This document shows positions 16,390 through 26,109 of a DNA stretch of 45,636 bases, one piece after another. The stretch's first letter is position 1; each line of letters begins with the position of its first letter. This stretch comes from an uncultured Actinoplanes sp. (GTDB taxonomy: Bacteria; Actinomycetota; Actinomycetes; Mycobacteriales; Micromonosporaceae): NCBI RefSeq assembly GCF_934643405.1, contig NZ_CAKUCL010000034.1:1-45636 (forward strand), given 5' to 3'. The translations under genes were made by a program, and so were the position numbers. The notes below the pieces were generated by a model that was not told the DNA's origin, did not search any database, and saw only the letters and a list, made by a program, of their open reading frames with translations.

Positions 16390-16790
16390 CTTTCGACCAG
16401 GCCGCCGGGGTGACCTGCGACTTCGCCGTGCACGGCCAGCCCGTCGTGGACGAGGTCGTCACGAAAGTCCTGCAGCGTTACCCCGACGGCTCGATCCACC
16501 GCGACGCCTTCAAGGGCGACCTGATCGTCCGGGTCACCAACACCTCCTCCGGTACGGCGTACGACGCCGACGCCGGCGGAAGTGCCGTGGTCGACCATCA
16601 CAGCGACGGTTCCCAGACCTGGTACGTCGCCGGCCCGGTGCTGGCCGGCTTCCGCGAAGGTCTGGGCAACCTGCCGCGTGGCCTGTACATCCTGGACGGC
16701 GTGTACCGGCTGGACATCGCGGCCGACGGCTACAAGACGCTGACCATGATCCACGGGACCGAGGACAACATCTGCGACCGCCTCTCCTGA
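16353..16790 (+). CDS. Small exported protein, 5'-truncated inside its signal peptide
   Basis: 145 residues if begun at a TTG at 16353, without a ribosome-binding site. The first residues (MLGASWLPAPTPPF) resemble the end of a Sec signal peptide, with no basic start and only half a hydrophobic core. The mature domain begins around DQAAGVTCDFAV and continues with RVTNTSSGTAYDADAGG, a hydrophobic/Gly pattern, and ends with a second cysteine (DNICDRLS). I recognise no named domain, but the form is that of short secreted actinobacterial proteins. Its upstream neighbour on the other strand is broken at the same point, so I regard both as remnants of one deletion. Confidence 0.6.
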   Translation: MLGASWLPAPTPPFDQAAGVTCDFAVHGQPVVDEVVTKVLQRYPDGSIHRDAFKGDLIVRVTNTSSGTAYDADAGGSAVVDHHSDGSQTWYVAGPVLAGFREGLGNLPRGLYILDGVYRLDIAADGYKTLTMIHGTEDNICDRLS

Positions 16791-16865
16791 GGTGGCCACT
16801 TCTTCACTTATCGATCACCGCCGTGCCGTGACCTTCAGACAAGCCACGAACTTCTGAAACAAGCC

Positions 16866-18791
16866 TCAGGGGACGACCGGCTGGAACCGGCTCGGGGCCA
16901 GCTGCGCCGCCGGCGACGGAATCGTGGTGACGATCGGGGGCGTCGCGGACGGCGTGGGCAGGCCCGGACCGGCGATCGGCAACGTCAGCGAGCTGCCGCG
17001 CAGATCCAGCCGTACGGTCGCCCCCGTGGGGGCGGGGGTGGAGTACTCGTTGTCGGACTGCTGCAGGATCAGGCCCAGCACATGCCCGGCGCGCACGGTC
17101 TGGTCGGTGGCCTGCAGCGGCACGGCGATCGAGTACCACCGGTCCGGCCGCAGCGGTGTGGTGAACCGCAACGACACGTGGTGCGCCGCGTCCTGCCAGC
17201 CGCGGGTCAGGATCGCGTGGTCGCTGGTCACCACGTCCTCGGCCGTGTCGAGGTAGCAGGCGTCGTCGGCCGCGGTCGACGCGCCCCAGCACGACTCGGT
17301 GTCCAGCGTCCGGATGCCCTCGCCGGGGCCTTCGTAGTTGACCCGCGCCGCCGTGCCGTAGTCGACGAGTCGCGCGGTCAGTTCGGTGGTCGGCTTGTCG
17401 ACCCTCACCCGCAGGGTGGCCGACGGGATGCCGGACAACCGCACGTCGTGGGTCATCGGCGCGGACAGGAAGGCGACACGGCCCGGGACCGCCTCGTTGG
17501 GCGTGGCCACCGCGTGGTTCTCGGACAACTCCGGGTTGTCCAGCCAGGTCCGTTGGCCGCCGGACGGCCGGCCGCCCAGCGTTCCGGTCACGCCGTCGCC
17601 GTTGCCGAGCGCGACCCTCACCGGACGGGCGCCCGGCACCGGCCAGGTGCGAGCGTTCGTCCACGTGCCGGGAGCGGTCTCGATCGTGGCCTGCGGTTCG
17701 CGGTCGATGCCGTTGCGCAGCCCCTGCAGGTAGCGGTCGAACCAGCGGTGCAGCGTCTCCACCCAGTCGCCGCGGCGGATGTCGAACGGGTCGACGTGAC
17801 CCTGCTGGGACAGCCAGATCTTCTTGGGCACGTCCAGCCGGGTCCACCACTTCGCGAACTGCACCGTGGTCACGTTCGTGTCGTTGATGCCGTGCACCAC
17901 GAAGACGCTGGCGTGGACCTTGCGGGCATCCGGGCGGTAGTCGCGCTCGGCCCAGTAGCCGTTGTAGTCACCGGTCGCGTCGTCACTGCCCTTGTCGAGT
18001 TCCGCCAGGGTGGCCGCGCAGGCCGCCTCGGGACGCCCGGTGACGTACGAGTGCAGGAACTCCGGATAGTCCGGGCTGCGCAGCACGCCGTTGTAGCGCT
18101 GGTAGTCGTACCAGCTGGAGATCGCCGAGATGGGCACGATGGTCTCCAGGCCCTCGACCCCGGTGGCGGCGACGCCGTTGGCGACCGACCCGTCCCACGA
18201 CTTGCCGATCATCCCCACCTTGCCGTCGGTCCAGCGGGTCGCCACGGCCGGCGACCCGTCGGCGTAAGTCGCCCTGGCGCGGCCGTTCAGCCAGTCGACC
18301 ACGGCCTTGGCGCCGAGCACCTCCTCGCGGCCGCCGACGTCCTCGCATCCGGTGGACCGGGCGGTGCCGGGCAGGTCGGCGGAGACGAAGGCGTACCCGC
18401 GCGGCACGAAGTAGTTGTCGTAGAAGAGCGGCTGCTTGGCGATCGTGCCGTCGGCGTCGTACTCCTTGAGCTCACTCTCGTTGCCGCGTCCGCAGCACGC
18501 GTAGTAGGGCGAGGCCTCGAGGATGACCGGCACGCGGAGGTTCCGGGCCGCCGTCTCGCGGGGCCGCACGATGTCGACGGCGACCCGATCGCGTACGCCG
18601 TCCTGGTCGTTGTCGAGGTCGGTCTGAACCCAGACGCTCTCGCGCACGGCGTTCTCGTAGGAGTAGACCGGCACCGTCTCGGTGCCCCGGACGTGGGGGA
18701 CGTTCCCGGCGCTGGCCGGCATGGCGGTGAGCGCGAGGGTGGCCGCTCCGGCCGCGATGAGTGCCAGGCTGCGCATGACTGCTCGTGACAT
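16866..18791 (-). CDS. Secreted Xaa-Pro dipeptidyl-peptidase / CocE-NonD family hydrolase (S15)
   Basis: 641 residues with a Sec signal peptide (about 1-28). The alpha/beta-hydrolase domain shows nucleophile Ser198 in GKSWDGS, Asp304 in VHGINDTN and His332 in SQQGHVDP. The C-terminal half (about 420-620) is the jelly-roll domain of the X-Pro dipeptidyl-peptidase family. The tail is Pro/Thr/Ser-rich. Such enzymes remove X-Pro dipeptides or hydrolyse related esters or amides; a protein-nutrition role together with the secreted subtilase is plausible. The ATG at 18791 is the first of two in-frame starts (the other is 18776). No good ribosome-binding site precedes either. Confidence 0.92.
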   Translation of the reverse strand: MSRAVMRSLALIAAGAATLALTAMPASAGNVPHVRGTETVPVYSYENAVRESVWVQTDLDNDQDGVRDRVAVDIVRPRETAARNLRVPVILEASPYYACCGRGNESELKEYDADGTIAKQPLFYDNYFVPRGYAFVSADLPGTARSTGCEDVGGREEVLGAKAVVDWLNGRARATYADGSPAVATRWTDGKVGMIGKSWDGSVANGVAATGVEGLETIVPISAISSWYDYQRYNGVLRSPDYPEFLHSYVTGRPEAACAATLAELDKGSDDATGDYNGYWAERDYRPDARKVHASVFVVHGINDTNVTTVQFAKWWTRLDVPKKIWLSQQGHVDPFDIRRGDWVETLHRWFDRYLQGLRNGIDREPQATIETAPGTWTNARTWPVPGARPVRVALGNGDGVTGTLGGRPSGGQRTWLDNPELSENHAVATPNEAVPGRVAFLSAPMTHDVRLSGIPSATLRVRVDKPTTELTARLVDYGTAARVNYEGPGEGIRTLDTESCWGASTAADDACYLDTAEDVVTSDHAILTRGWQDAAHHVSLRFTTPLRPDRWYSIAVPLQATDQTVRAGHVLGLILQQSDNEYSTPAPTGATVRLDLRGSSLTLPIAGPGLPTPSATPPIVTTIPSPAAQLAPSRFQPVVP

Positions 18792-18864
18792 TGACGCATG
18801 CTAAGCCATGAATGTGTCCGGCCGGGATGGCGGACACGGCGGCGGCCCGGTGTTGCGGCGCGCG

Positions 18865-19944
18865 TCAGCCGGGCCGGCGCGGGACCGACGGGCCCCGGTT
18901 CCACCACAAGGCCAGACCGGCGCCGCCGAAGGCCAGCATCACGCCGGCCAGGACGAACCAGGCGGTGATCTCGGTCTTCTGCTGGTGCAGGCCGATCTCC
19001 TTCGGCAGGTCGCTCAGCACGTCGTTCAGCTGGTCGGCGTCCTCGGCCTTGAAGTACCGCGCGCCCGTCACGTCCGCGACCTTGGTCAGCGCGTCCTCGT
19101 CGATCTCCTGCACCCGGCCGGCGAAACCGCCACCTCCGAACGGTGGCCGGCCCTGGCCGCCGCCGAAGAACGAGTCGCCGTTCACCTGGTCCGGCGTGCA
19201 CACCATCGGCGCCGGCTCGGTGCCGCCGAAACCGATCGTGTAGACCCGGACGTGCCGGGCCGCGGCCTGCTCGGCGGCCGTCTCCGGCTCCACCCCGGTG
19301 GTGTTCGAGCCGTCGGTCAGCACCACGATCGTGTCGGGTTCGTAGTCGCCGGCCGCGCCGGGCGCGGGGTCGCCCAGGTCGGCGCCGGTCTTGGCCACAT
19401 CGGGGTTGGTCTCGGCGATCGCGTCGATCGAGGTCAGGATCGCCTGGCCGATCGCGGTGCCGCGGGCCGTCTTCAGCGTGTCGATCGCGTCCAGCAGGGC
19501 GTTCTTGTCGGTGGTCGGCGCCACCAGCAGGCCCGCGATCCCGGAGAACGCGACCAGCCCGATCTTCGTGCCGTCGTGCTGGCCCTCGATGAACTTGCGG
19601 GCCGCCTCGCTCGCCACGGCCAGCCGGTTCGGCGGGACGTCGGTGGTGCACATCGAGCCGGAGACGTCGATCGCCAGCAGGATGGAGGTGTTGTTCGTCG
19701 GCACCTGGACCGTCGCCTGCGGGCGGGCCGCACCGGCCGCCAGCACCAGCAACCCGGCGAGGAACAGCCAGGCGGGAATCCGGCGCCGCCACGCCGTACG
19801 GCCGGGGATCGCCGCCTTGATCAACGCGATGCTCGGCACGGTGACCGCCGCGCGCTTGCGGCGCCGGTTGAAGAACCAGCGGGCCACCAGCAGCAACGGC
19901 ACCACCAGGAGTGCGAGCAGCGCCCACGGCCAGCTGAGCGACAT
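18865..19944 (-). CDS. VWA-domain membrane protein (BatA-like)
   Basis: 359 residues. A membrane helix at 5-22 and another at about 57-72 (IPAWLFLAGLLVLAA) flank an aerotolerance-type N-terminus. A von Willebrand A domain follows with an intact MIDAS: DVSGS (Asp93, Ser95, Ser97) and LTDGS. A Gly/Phe-rich loop (FFGGGQGRPPFGGGGF) interrupts the late part. A last helix lies near 327-346 before a basic end. It is the last gene of the MoxR/DUF58/VWA run, and its ATG overlaps the stop of the previous gene (ATGA). Such modules act as AAA-driven metal-insertion or folding machines. Confidence 0.9.
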   Translation of the reverse strand: MSLSWPWALLALLVVPLLLVARWFFNRRRKRAAVTVPSIALIKAAIPGRTAWRRRIPAWLFLAGLLVLAAGAARPQATVQVPTNNTSILLAIDVSGSMCTTDVPPNRLAVASEAARKFIEGQHDGTKIGLVAFSGIAGLLVAPTTDKNALLDAIDTLKTARGTAIGQAILTSIDAIAETNPDVAKTGADLGDPAPGAAGDYEPDTIVVLTDGSNTTGVEPETAAEQAAARHVRVYTIGFGGTEPAPMVCTPDQVNGDSFFGGGQGRPPFGGGGFAGRVQEIDEDALTKVADVTGARYFKAEDADQLNDVLSDLPKEIGLHQQKTEITAWFVLAGVMLAFGGAGLALWWNRGPSVPRRPG

Positions 19945-20909
19945 CAGACGATCCTTCCGTGCCAGCGGAGACCGAGCAGTCCGCCCAGCGTGAGCAGCAG
20001 CAGGGCGGCCGCGGCGAACGGCGCGGTGAGCTCGACCGGCTCCTTCTTGGTGGTCAGCCGCAGGTCGATCGACTTGGTCGTGTCGGCCAGGGCGTTCGCG
20101 TCGCCGGCCGGGTGGTACGCGCCGCCGGTGGTCTGCGCGACCGACGTCAGCAGCTGCTCGTCGAGCGAGGTGCCGAGCTGGTAGCCGTCCACCTCGACGG
20201 TGGCGCCCTGCGGGGTGCCGACACCGACGGTCTGGATCCGGACGCCCGCGGCCGCGGCCATCTCGGCGGCGGCCTGCACGTCCGGGCCGCCGGTCTCCTG
20301 CCCGTCCGAGAAGACCACGATGGTCGCGGACGGCCAGTAACCCAGACGGGGCGCCGGCTCGCCGGGGGACGGCAGCGTCACCGGCTTACCGGTGATCGTG
20401 CCGAGCGCCACCAGGATCGCCTGCCCGAGCGAGGTGCCGCCACCCGCGGCGGCGCGCCGGATCGCGGCGGTCGCGGCGTCCCGGTCGTCGGTCGGCGCCT
20501 GGGTGAGCAACGCCTGGTCGCCGAAGACGAGCACGCCCACGTCCACCGAGGAGGGCTGGTCGGCGACGAAACCGGTGGCGGCGGCCTGGGCGGCGCCGAG
20601 CCGGGAGGGCGACACGTCGGTCGCCTTCATGCTGTTGGAGACGTCGAAGGCGAGCAGGACCGTGCCGGCCACCCGGGGCACCGAGAGCTGGGCCTCCGGA
20701 CGGGCCAGCCCGGTCAGGAGGATGGGCAGGGCGGCGAGAAGCAGGCCGTACGGGAGATGGCGTCTGATCTTTCCGCCGGTGGCGAGCGTGGCGAAGCCGG
20801 TCGCGCGCAGGGCGGCGGTGCGGCGGCGCTGGATCAGCACGTAACCGCTGATCGCGGCCGCGGTCAGCACCACGGCGAGCACGATGATCAGCGGGTCGCG
20901 GAAGCTCAT
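19944..20909 (-). CDS. VWA-domain membrane protein (BatB-like), second paralogue
   Basis: 321 residues from the ATG at 20909, which overlaps the DUF58 stop. Helices lie at about 8-25 and 52-68; the VWA domain carries MIDAS DVSNS (Asp89, Ser91, Ser93) and FSDGQ; the final helix is near 296-315. It differs from its downstream paralogue in lacking the Gly/Phe loop. The two VWA proteins probably form the membrane platform on which MoxR acts, with DUF58 as adaptor (established for the module type, inferred here). Confidence 0.9.
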   Translation of the reverse strand: MSFRDPLIIVLAVVLTAAAISGYVLIQRRRTAALRATGFATLATGGKIRRHLPYGLLLAALPILLTGLARPEAQLSVPRVAGTVLLAFDVSNSMKATDVSPSRLGAAQAAATGFVADQPSSVDVGVLVFGDQALLTQAPTDDRDAATAAIRRAAAGGGTSLGQAILVALGTITGKPVTLPSPGEPAPRLGYWPSATIVVFSDGQETGGPDVQAAAEMAAAAGVRIQTVGVGTPQGATVEVDGYQLGTSLDEQLLTSVAQTTGGAYHPAGDANALADTTKSIDLRLTTKKEPVELTAPFAAAALLLLTLGGLLGLRWHGRIV

Positions 20910-21774
20910 CGGCGCCTCCGTCCGGACTTGTTCACCATGTCGAGCAGGGCGGCGAGCAGGTCCTGGTCGGTGGTGAGGCGATGCGGGTCGACACCGGCGC
21001 GGCGCATCGACTCGGCAAGCTCCCGCTCCCGGGTGCCGACCTGATCGGCCAGCCGGCTGCGCAGGAGAGGGTCGCTGGTGTCGACCAGCACCTGCTCGCC
21101 GGTCTCCGCGTCCTCGACCAGGATCAGGCCGAGGTCGGGCAGTTCCATCTCGGCCGGGTCGACCACCCGGATCACCACCACCTCGTGCCGATGGGTGAGC
21201 CGGGCCAGCGGGCGGTCCCAGCCGGGCTCGCCGATGAAATCGGACATCACGAAGACGAGGCTGCGACGACGGACCATCGTGGCAGCGGCGAGATGCAGCA
21301 TGGCGGACAAATCCGTCACCGATCGCGAGGGCGCCGAGAATGCCGTCAGGTCCCGGGTGATCCGCAGGATCTGATCCCGCCCGGCCCGCGGCGGGATCAC
21401 CTTGTGGCCGGAGTTGTCGTACAGGATGGCGCCGACCCGGTTGCCGCCCTGGGAGACCAGCCGCCCGAGACCGACCGCCAGCTCGGCGGCGGCCGACTCC
21501 TTGCCCGACCGCATCGACGCGGACCGGTCGACGACCAGCCAGGCGGTCAGCTCGCGGTCCTCGGTGTACTGCCGCACGTGCGGCTCGTCCAGCCTGGCCG
21601 TGACGTTCCAGTCGATGTGCCGTACGTCGTCCTCGGGGGTGTAGAGGCGCAGATCGGTGAAGTCGATCCCGGTGCCGTGCCAGACCGTGCGGTAGGCGCC
21701 GTGCAGCCGCCCGTCGAGGCGACGGCCGAGCCGCCACTCCAGGCGCCGCAGCAGCCGGTCCGGAGGCGTGGTCA

Positions 21775-21775
<1 letters not shown>
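20906..21775 (-). CDS. DUF58 domain-containing protein
   Basis: 289 residues, soluble. The DUF58 signature is clear near residues 33-60 (GIDFTDLRLYTPEDDVRHIDWNVTA), followed by a VWA-like core starting at VVDRSASM and the LVFVMSDF strand. The ATG at 21775 overlaps the MoxR stop, and the end overlaps the next ATG by 4 nt, indicating translational coupling. DUF58 proteins always accompany MoxR ATPases and are thought to bridge them to VWA partners. The C-terminus is basic (KSGRRRR). Confidence 0.9.
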
Positions 21776-22770
<995 letters not shown>

Positions 22771-22798
22771 GCAACCGTCCTTGTCCGGTGGAGGGTGA

Positions 22799-23689
22799 TC
22801 ACAGCGGGGGTGCCGCCGGGCCGTTGCCCTGGCTGCCGCCCAGCGCCGCCCCGATCGGGACGGCGAAACCGATGCCGATGAAGGTGCCCGCGTCGGTCGG
22901 GTTCGCCAGCGCGACCACCACCCCGACCACCTGCCCGCGGTTGTTGACCAGCGGGCCGCCCGAGCTGCCCGGGTTGACCGCCGCGTCGAACTGGATGAGA
23001 CCGGTGATGTCGCCCAGCCGTTCCCGGGCCATGCTGCGGTCGAGGCCGGAGACCACGCCGTCGGTGGTGCTCATGGCCAGCCCGAGCGGGTTGCCGATGG
23101 CCACCACCTCGTCGCCGACCGCCACGCCACCGCCGAGCACGGCCGGCACCACGGTCTGCGGCAGGCTCGACGGCTCGAGGGTGGCGATGTCCTTCTGCGG
23201 GTCGGACGACGCGACCCGCGCCTCGGTGGACGTGCCGTCGGTGTAGCTGACCCGGATGGTCCGGGCGCCCTCGATCACGTGCGCCGCGGTCAGGATCAGC
23301 CCGTTCGCGTTGATGATCGTGCCGGACCCGGTCGCCGACTGGGCCATGCCGGTGCCGGCGCCGGACGCGCCGGTGGTCTGGATCAGCACGGCCGAGGGCA
23401 GCACGGTCTGGTAGATCTGGCCGACGCTCAGCGGTGTCGAAGAGGGCGAGGGCGAGGGGCGAGCGGCGGCCGGTGCCTTCTCGTCACCGCCGCCGCGGAA
23501 CAGGACGACCGCCGTGATCGCGACGGCCCAGATCAGGACGACCGCGATGAGCACCCGCCTGCGCAGCACAGGGGTGTTCCACCGGCGTCTCGGCTCCTCC
23601 GGACCGCCGGAGGGGGCCGGCGCCGGCTGTCGATCACCCTCGACGCTGACGTCGGTGATCATGGCGCAACCGTCAGGCTCTCCATCCAT
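22799..23689 (-). CDS. Membrane-anchored trypsin-like (S1C/HtrA-type) serine protease without PDZ domain
   Basis: 296 residues from the ATG at 23689 (an alternative ATG is at 23662; neither has a clear ribosome-binding site). A Pro/Arg-rich cytoplasmic N-terminus, one membrane helix (about 45-64) and a short Ser/Pro linker precede the protease domain. The triad is His137 in LTAAHVI, Asp167 in KDIATLE and Ser243 in NPGSSGGPLV. The protein stops about 50 residues after the serine, so the PDZ domain of HtrA/DegP is missing. Periplasm-side quality control is the usual role. Its proximity to MoxR is noteworthy. Confidence 0.9.
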   Translation of the reverse strand: MDGEPDGCAMITDVSVEGDRQPAPAPSGGPEEPRRRWNTPVLRRRVLIAVVLIWAVAITAVVLFRGGGDEKAPAAARPSPSPSSTPLSVGQIYQTVLPSAVLIQTTGASGAGTGMAQSATGSGTIINANGLILTAAHVIEGARTIRVSYTDGTSTEARVASSDPQKDIATLEPSSLPQTVVPAVLGGGVAVGDEVVAIGNPLGLAMSTTDGVVSGLDRSMARERLGDITGLIQFDAAVNPGSSGGPLVNNRGQVVGVVVALANPTDAGTFIGIGFAVPIGAALGGSQGNGPAAPPL

Positions 23690-23808
23690 CGAGACTAGGA
23701 GCGTTTCCTATGAATTGCCCCTGAGCAGCCTGCACGTTCCCGGACAGCGAGATCGCGCACCCGTCCGAAACCCCTGCAAAACGGCTCAGACGTCCGGCCG
23801 CTGATCCC

Positions 23809-24483
23809 TCAGGCCGGGCGGTATTCCACCTCGGGACGGCCGGGGCCGCCGTAGCGGGGAGCACGGACCACCCGGCCCGCGTCGGCGAGGTGTTCCAGGT
23901 AGCGGCGGGCGGTCACCCGCGAGGCGCCGGTCCGGGCGCCCACCTCGGCGGCGGACAGACCGGCCGGGGCCGCCTCGCGCAACGAGCCGAGCACGCGGTC
24001 CAGGGTGTGCGGGTCGAGACCCTTCGGCAGTGTCACGCCCGAGCCGCGCAGAGTGGCGAACACGCGGTCGATCTCGTGCTGCGCCGCCACCTCGCCGGCC
24101 TCCTGCACCTGGGTGCGATACCGGGCATACCGGTCGAGCTTGTCCCGGAAGGCGGCGAAGGTGAACGGCTTGAGCAGGTAATGGGTGACGCCCAGGGCGA
24201 CCGCCTGGCGCACCATCGCGATGTCCCGGGCCGAGGTCACCGCGAGCACGTCGGTGCCGCTGCCCGCGGTGCGCAACGCGCGGGCGACCTCCAGGCCGTT
24301 CTTGTCCGGCAGGTTCAGGTCGAGCAGCACGAGATCGACCGGCTCGGCGCGCAGCGCGGCCATCGCGTCGCGGGCGGTGTGGGCGACGGCGACGACGCGG
24401 AAGCCGTCGACCTTCTCCGTGTACGCCTTGTGCGCCTCGGCGATCAGCGGCTCGTCGTCGACGACGAGAACCCGGATGCTCAT
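23809..24483 (-). CDS. Response regulator, CitB/DcuR type
   Basis: 224 residues. Receiver domain at about 1-120 with acidic pocket Asp9/Asp10, phospho-acceptor Asp55 (LLDLNLPD) and Lys in LLKPF. The DNA-binding part has the helix-turn-helix LSAAEVGARTGASRVTARRYLEHL of CitB-family regulators. ATG 24483 overlaps the stop of the sensor kinase gene (ATGA). Family members activate genes for uptake and use of citrate or C4-dicarboxylates. A dctA-like carrier is divergently encoded just beyond the kinase, a very likely target. Confidence 0.93.
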   Translation of the reverse strand: MSIRVLVVDDEPLIAEAHKAYTEKVDGFRVVAVAHTARDAMAALRAEPVDLVLLDLNLPDKNGLEVARALRTAGSGTDVLAVTSARDIAMVRQAVALGVTHYLLKPFTFAAFRDKLDRYARYRTQVQEAGEVAAQHEIDRVFATLRGSGVTLPKGLDPHTLDRVLGSLREAAPAGLSAAEVGARTGASRVTARRYLEHLADAGRVVRAPRYGGPGRPEVEYRPA

Positions 24484-26033
24484 TGTCCCGCCGCCAGTCT
24501 CACCGTCACCGTCGCGCCGCCGTCCGCGCCGCGGGTGATGCCGTAACTTCCGCCGTACCGGTCGGCCACCTGCCGTACCAGCGACAGGCCGACGCCGTGC
24601 CCGGCGCCGTCCTTGGTGGACCAGCCACGCCGGAAGGCGACCGCCGCCTGATCGTCGGTCAGGCCCGGACCGTTGTCGGTGACCCGCACGAGCACGCCGT
24701 CGTGGTCCTGCCGCACCAGCACGCACACCCGGCGCGGAGGCGGGGAGGTCGCGACCGCCTCGAGCGCGTTGTCCACCAGATTGCCGACCACGGTCAGCAG
24801 ATCACGGCCCGCCCCCAGGCCGCTGTCCAGGCGCGAGTCCTCGTCCACGGTCAGCTCGACGCCGCGCTCGGCGGCCTGCGCCGACTTGCCGAGCAGCAGG
24901 GCGGCCAGGGCCGGCTCGGCGACCGCGCCCACGACCTGGTCGGTGAGCTGCTGGGCCAGCTCGAGCTCGGCGGTCGCGAGCCGGACCGCCTCGTCCGTGC
25001 GGCCCAGCTCCACCATGGTGAGCACGGTGTGCAGACGGTTCGCGGCCTCGTGCGCCTGGGCACGCAGGGCCTCGGTCAATCCCCGTACGGAATCCAGCTC
25101 CCCGGTCAGCGCCCGCAGCTCGGTGTGATCCCGCAGGGTGAGCACCGTGCCGAGCGTTCGGCCCTCGAACCTGATCTGCCGCTGGCTCGCCACCAGCAGG
25201 CGACCGCCGGCCACGATCGGCTCGTCCAGGGTGGCGCGCCGCGACTCGATCAGCTCGGCGGCCTCGGCCGGCAGCTCGGTGCCGTCCTGCTCGATGCCGA
25301 GCAGCCGCTTGCCCTCGTCGTTGATCAGCGTGATCCGTCCGGCGCGGTCCGCGACCACCAGGCCCTCGCGCACCGAGTGCAGCACCGCGTCGTACGCCTC
25401 GTACATCCGGGTCATCTCGGCCGGCCCGAGCCCGTGCGTCTGCCGGCGCAGGCGGCGGCTGAGCAGCCAGGCGCCCAGCGCGGCCAGCAGCAGTGCGACC
25501 GCGGTGGCGGCGCCCACCGTGGGCAGCTGGGCGAGCAGGCTCCGGTTGATCGCGGCGGTGGTGATGCCGACCGAGACCAGGCCGATGATCGCGCCGCTGT
25601 CCGGGGCGCGCACCGGCACGACCGTACGGACGGAATCGCCCAGGCTGCCGCGGTACTCCTCGGTGACCGTCCCGCCGGCCAGGGCCGGGGCGATCGTGCC
25701 CACGTACGGCCGGCCGATCAGGGTCGCGGTCGGGTGGGTGTACCGGGTGCGGTCCGGGGCCATGATCACGATGAAGGTGGTTCCGGTGGCCCGGCGGGTC
25801 GACTCCGCGTACGGCTGAAGGACGGTTGCCGGGTTCGGACCGCGCAGCGCCTCCGCCACGGCGGGTGTCCGCGCGACGGCCTCGGCGATGCCGGTGACCT
25901 CCTGGATCGCGGCGTTGCGGGCGTCGCGGCGGGCCAGCAGGAAGGCGCCGGTGGTGCAGCCGGCTACCAGCAGGGTCACCACCAGTACCTGCAGGGCGAA
26001 CAGCTGCCCCGCGATGCTCCATCGTCGGGTCAT
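24480..26033 (-). CDS. Sensor histidine kinase, CitA/DcuS type
   Basis: 517 residues from the ATG at 26033. Membrane helices lie at about 10-34 and 172-192 and enclose an extracytoplasmic Cache/PASp-like sensor (35-171). A cytoplasmic PAS follows (about 212-310, VREGLVVADRAGRITLINDEG). The Spo0B-type helix carries phospho-acceptor His328 (AQAHEAANRLHTV). The ATPase domain has NLVDNALEA, DNGPGL and GHGVGLSLV. In this family the periplasmic domain binds citrate or C4-dicarboxylates directly. It is translationally coupled to its regulator and starts 76 bp from the divergent carrier gene. Confidence 0.93.
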   Translation of the reverse strand: MTRRWSIAGQLFALQVLVVTLLVAGCTTGAFLLARRDARNAAIQEVTGIAEAVARTPAVAEALRGPNPATVLQPYAESTRRATGTTFIVIMAPDRTRYTHPTATLIGRPYVGTIAPALAGGTVTEEYRGSLGDSVRTVVPVRAPDSGAIIGLVSVGITTAAINRSLLAQLPTVGAATAVALLLAALGAWLLSRRLRRQTHGLGPAEMTRMYEAYDAVLHSVREGLVVADRAGRITLINDEGKRLLGIEQDGTELPAEAAELIESRRATLDEPIVAGGRLLVASQRQIRFEGRTLGTVLTLRDHTELRALTGELDSVRGLTEALRAQAHEAANRLHTVLTMVELGRTDEAVRLATAELELAQQLTDQVVGAVAEPALAALLLGKSAQAAERGVELTVDEDSRLDSGLGAGRDLLTVVGNLVDNALEAVATSPPPRRVCVLVRQDHDGVLVRVTDNGPGLTDDQAAVAFRRGWSTKDGAGHGVGLSLVRQVADRYGGSYGITRGADGGATVTVRLAAGQ

Positions 26034-26109
26034 CCCGCTTTTCTCTCCATCGATGAACAGAATGACCGTAACCGTGCCCCGCAGTGAGATCCAGGCCACA
26101 GTTCTTGAC

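Noticed and set aside
16791..16865. ACAAGCC twice and a GTGGCCAC palindrome between convergent genes as an attachment site
   Set aside because: Too short, no integrase nearby; chance occurrences are likely.
24483..26087. 534-codon plus-strand frame opposite the CitA-type kinase
   Set aside because: Low-complexity shadow translation; the minus strand shows kinase motifs in correct order.
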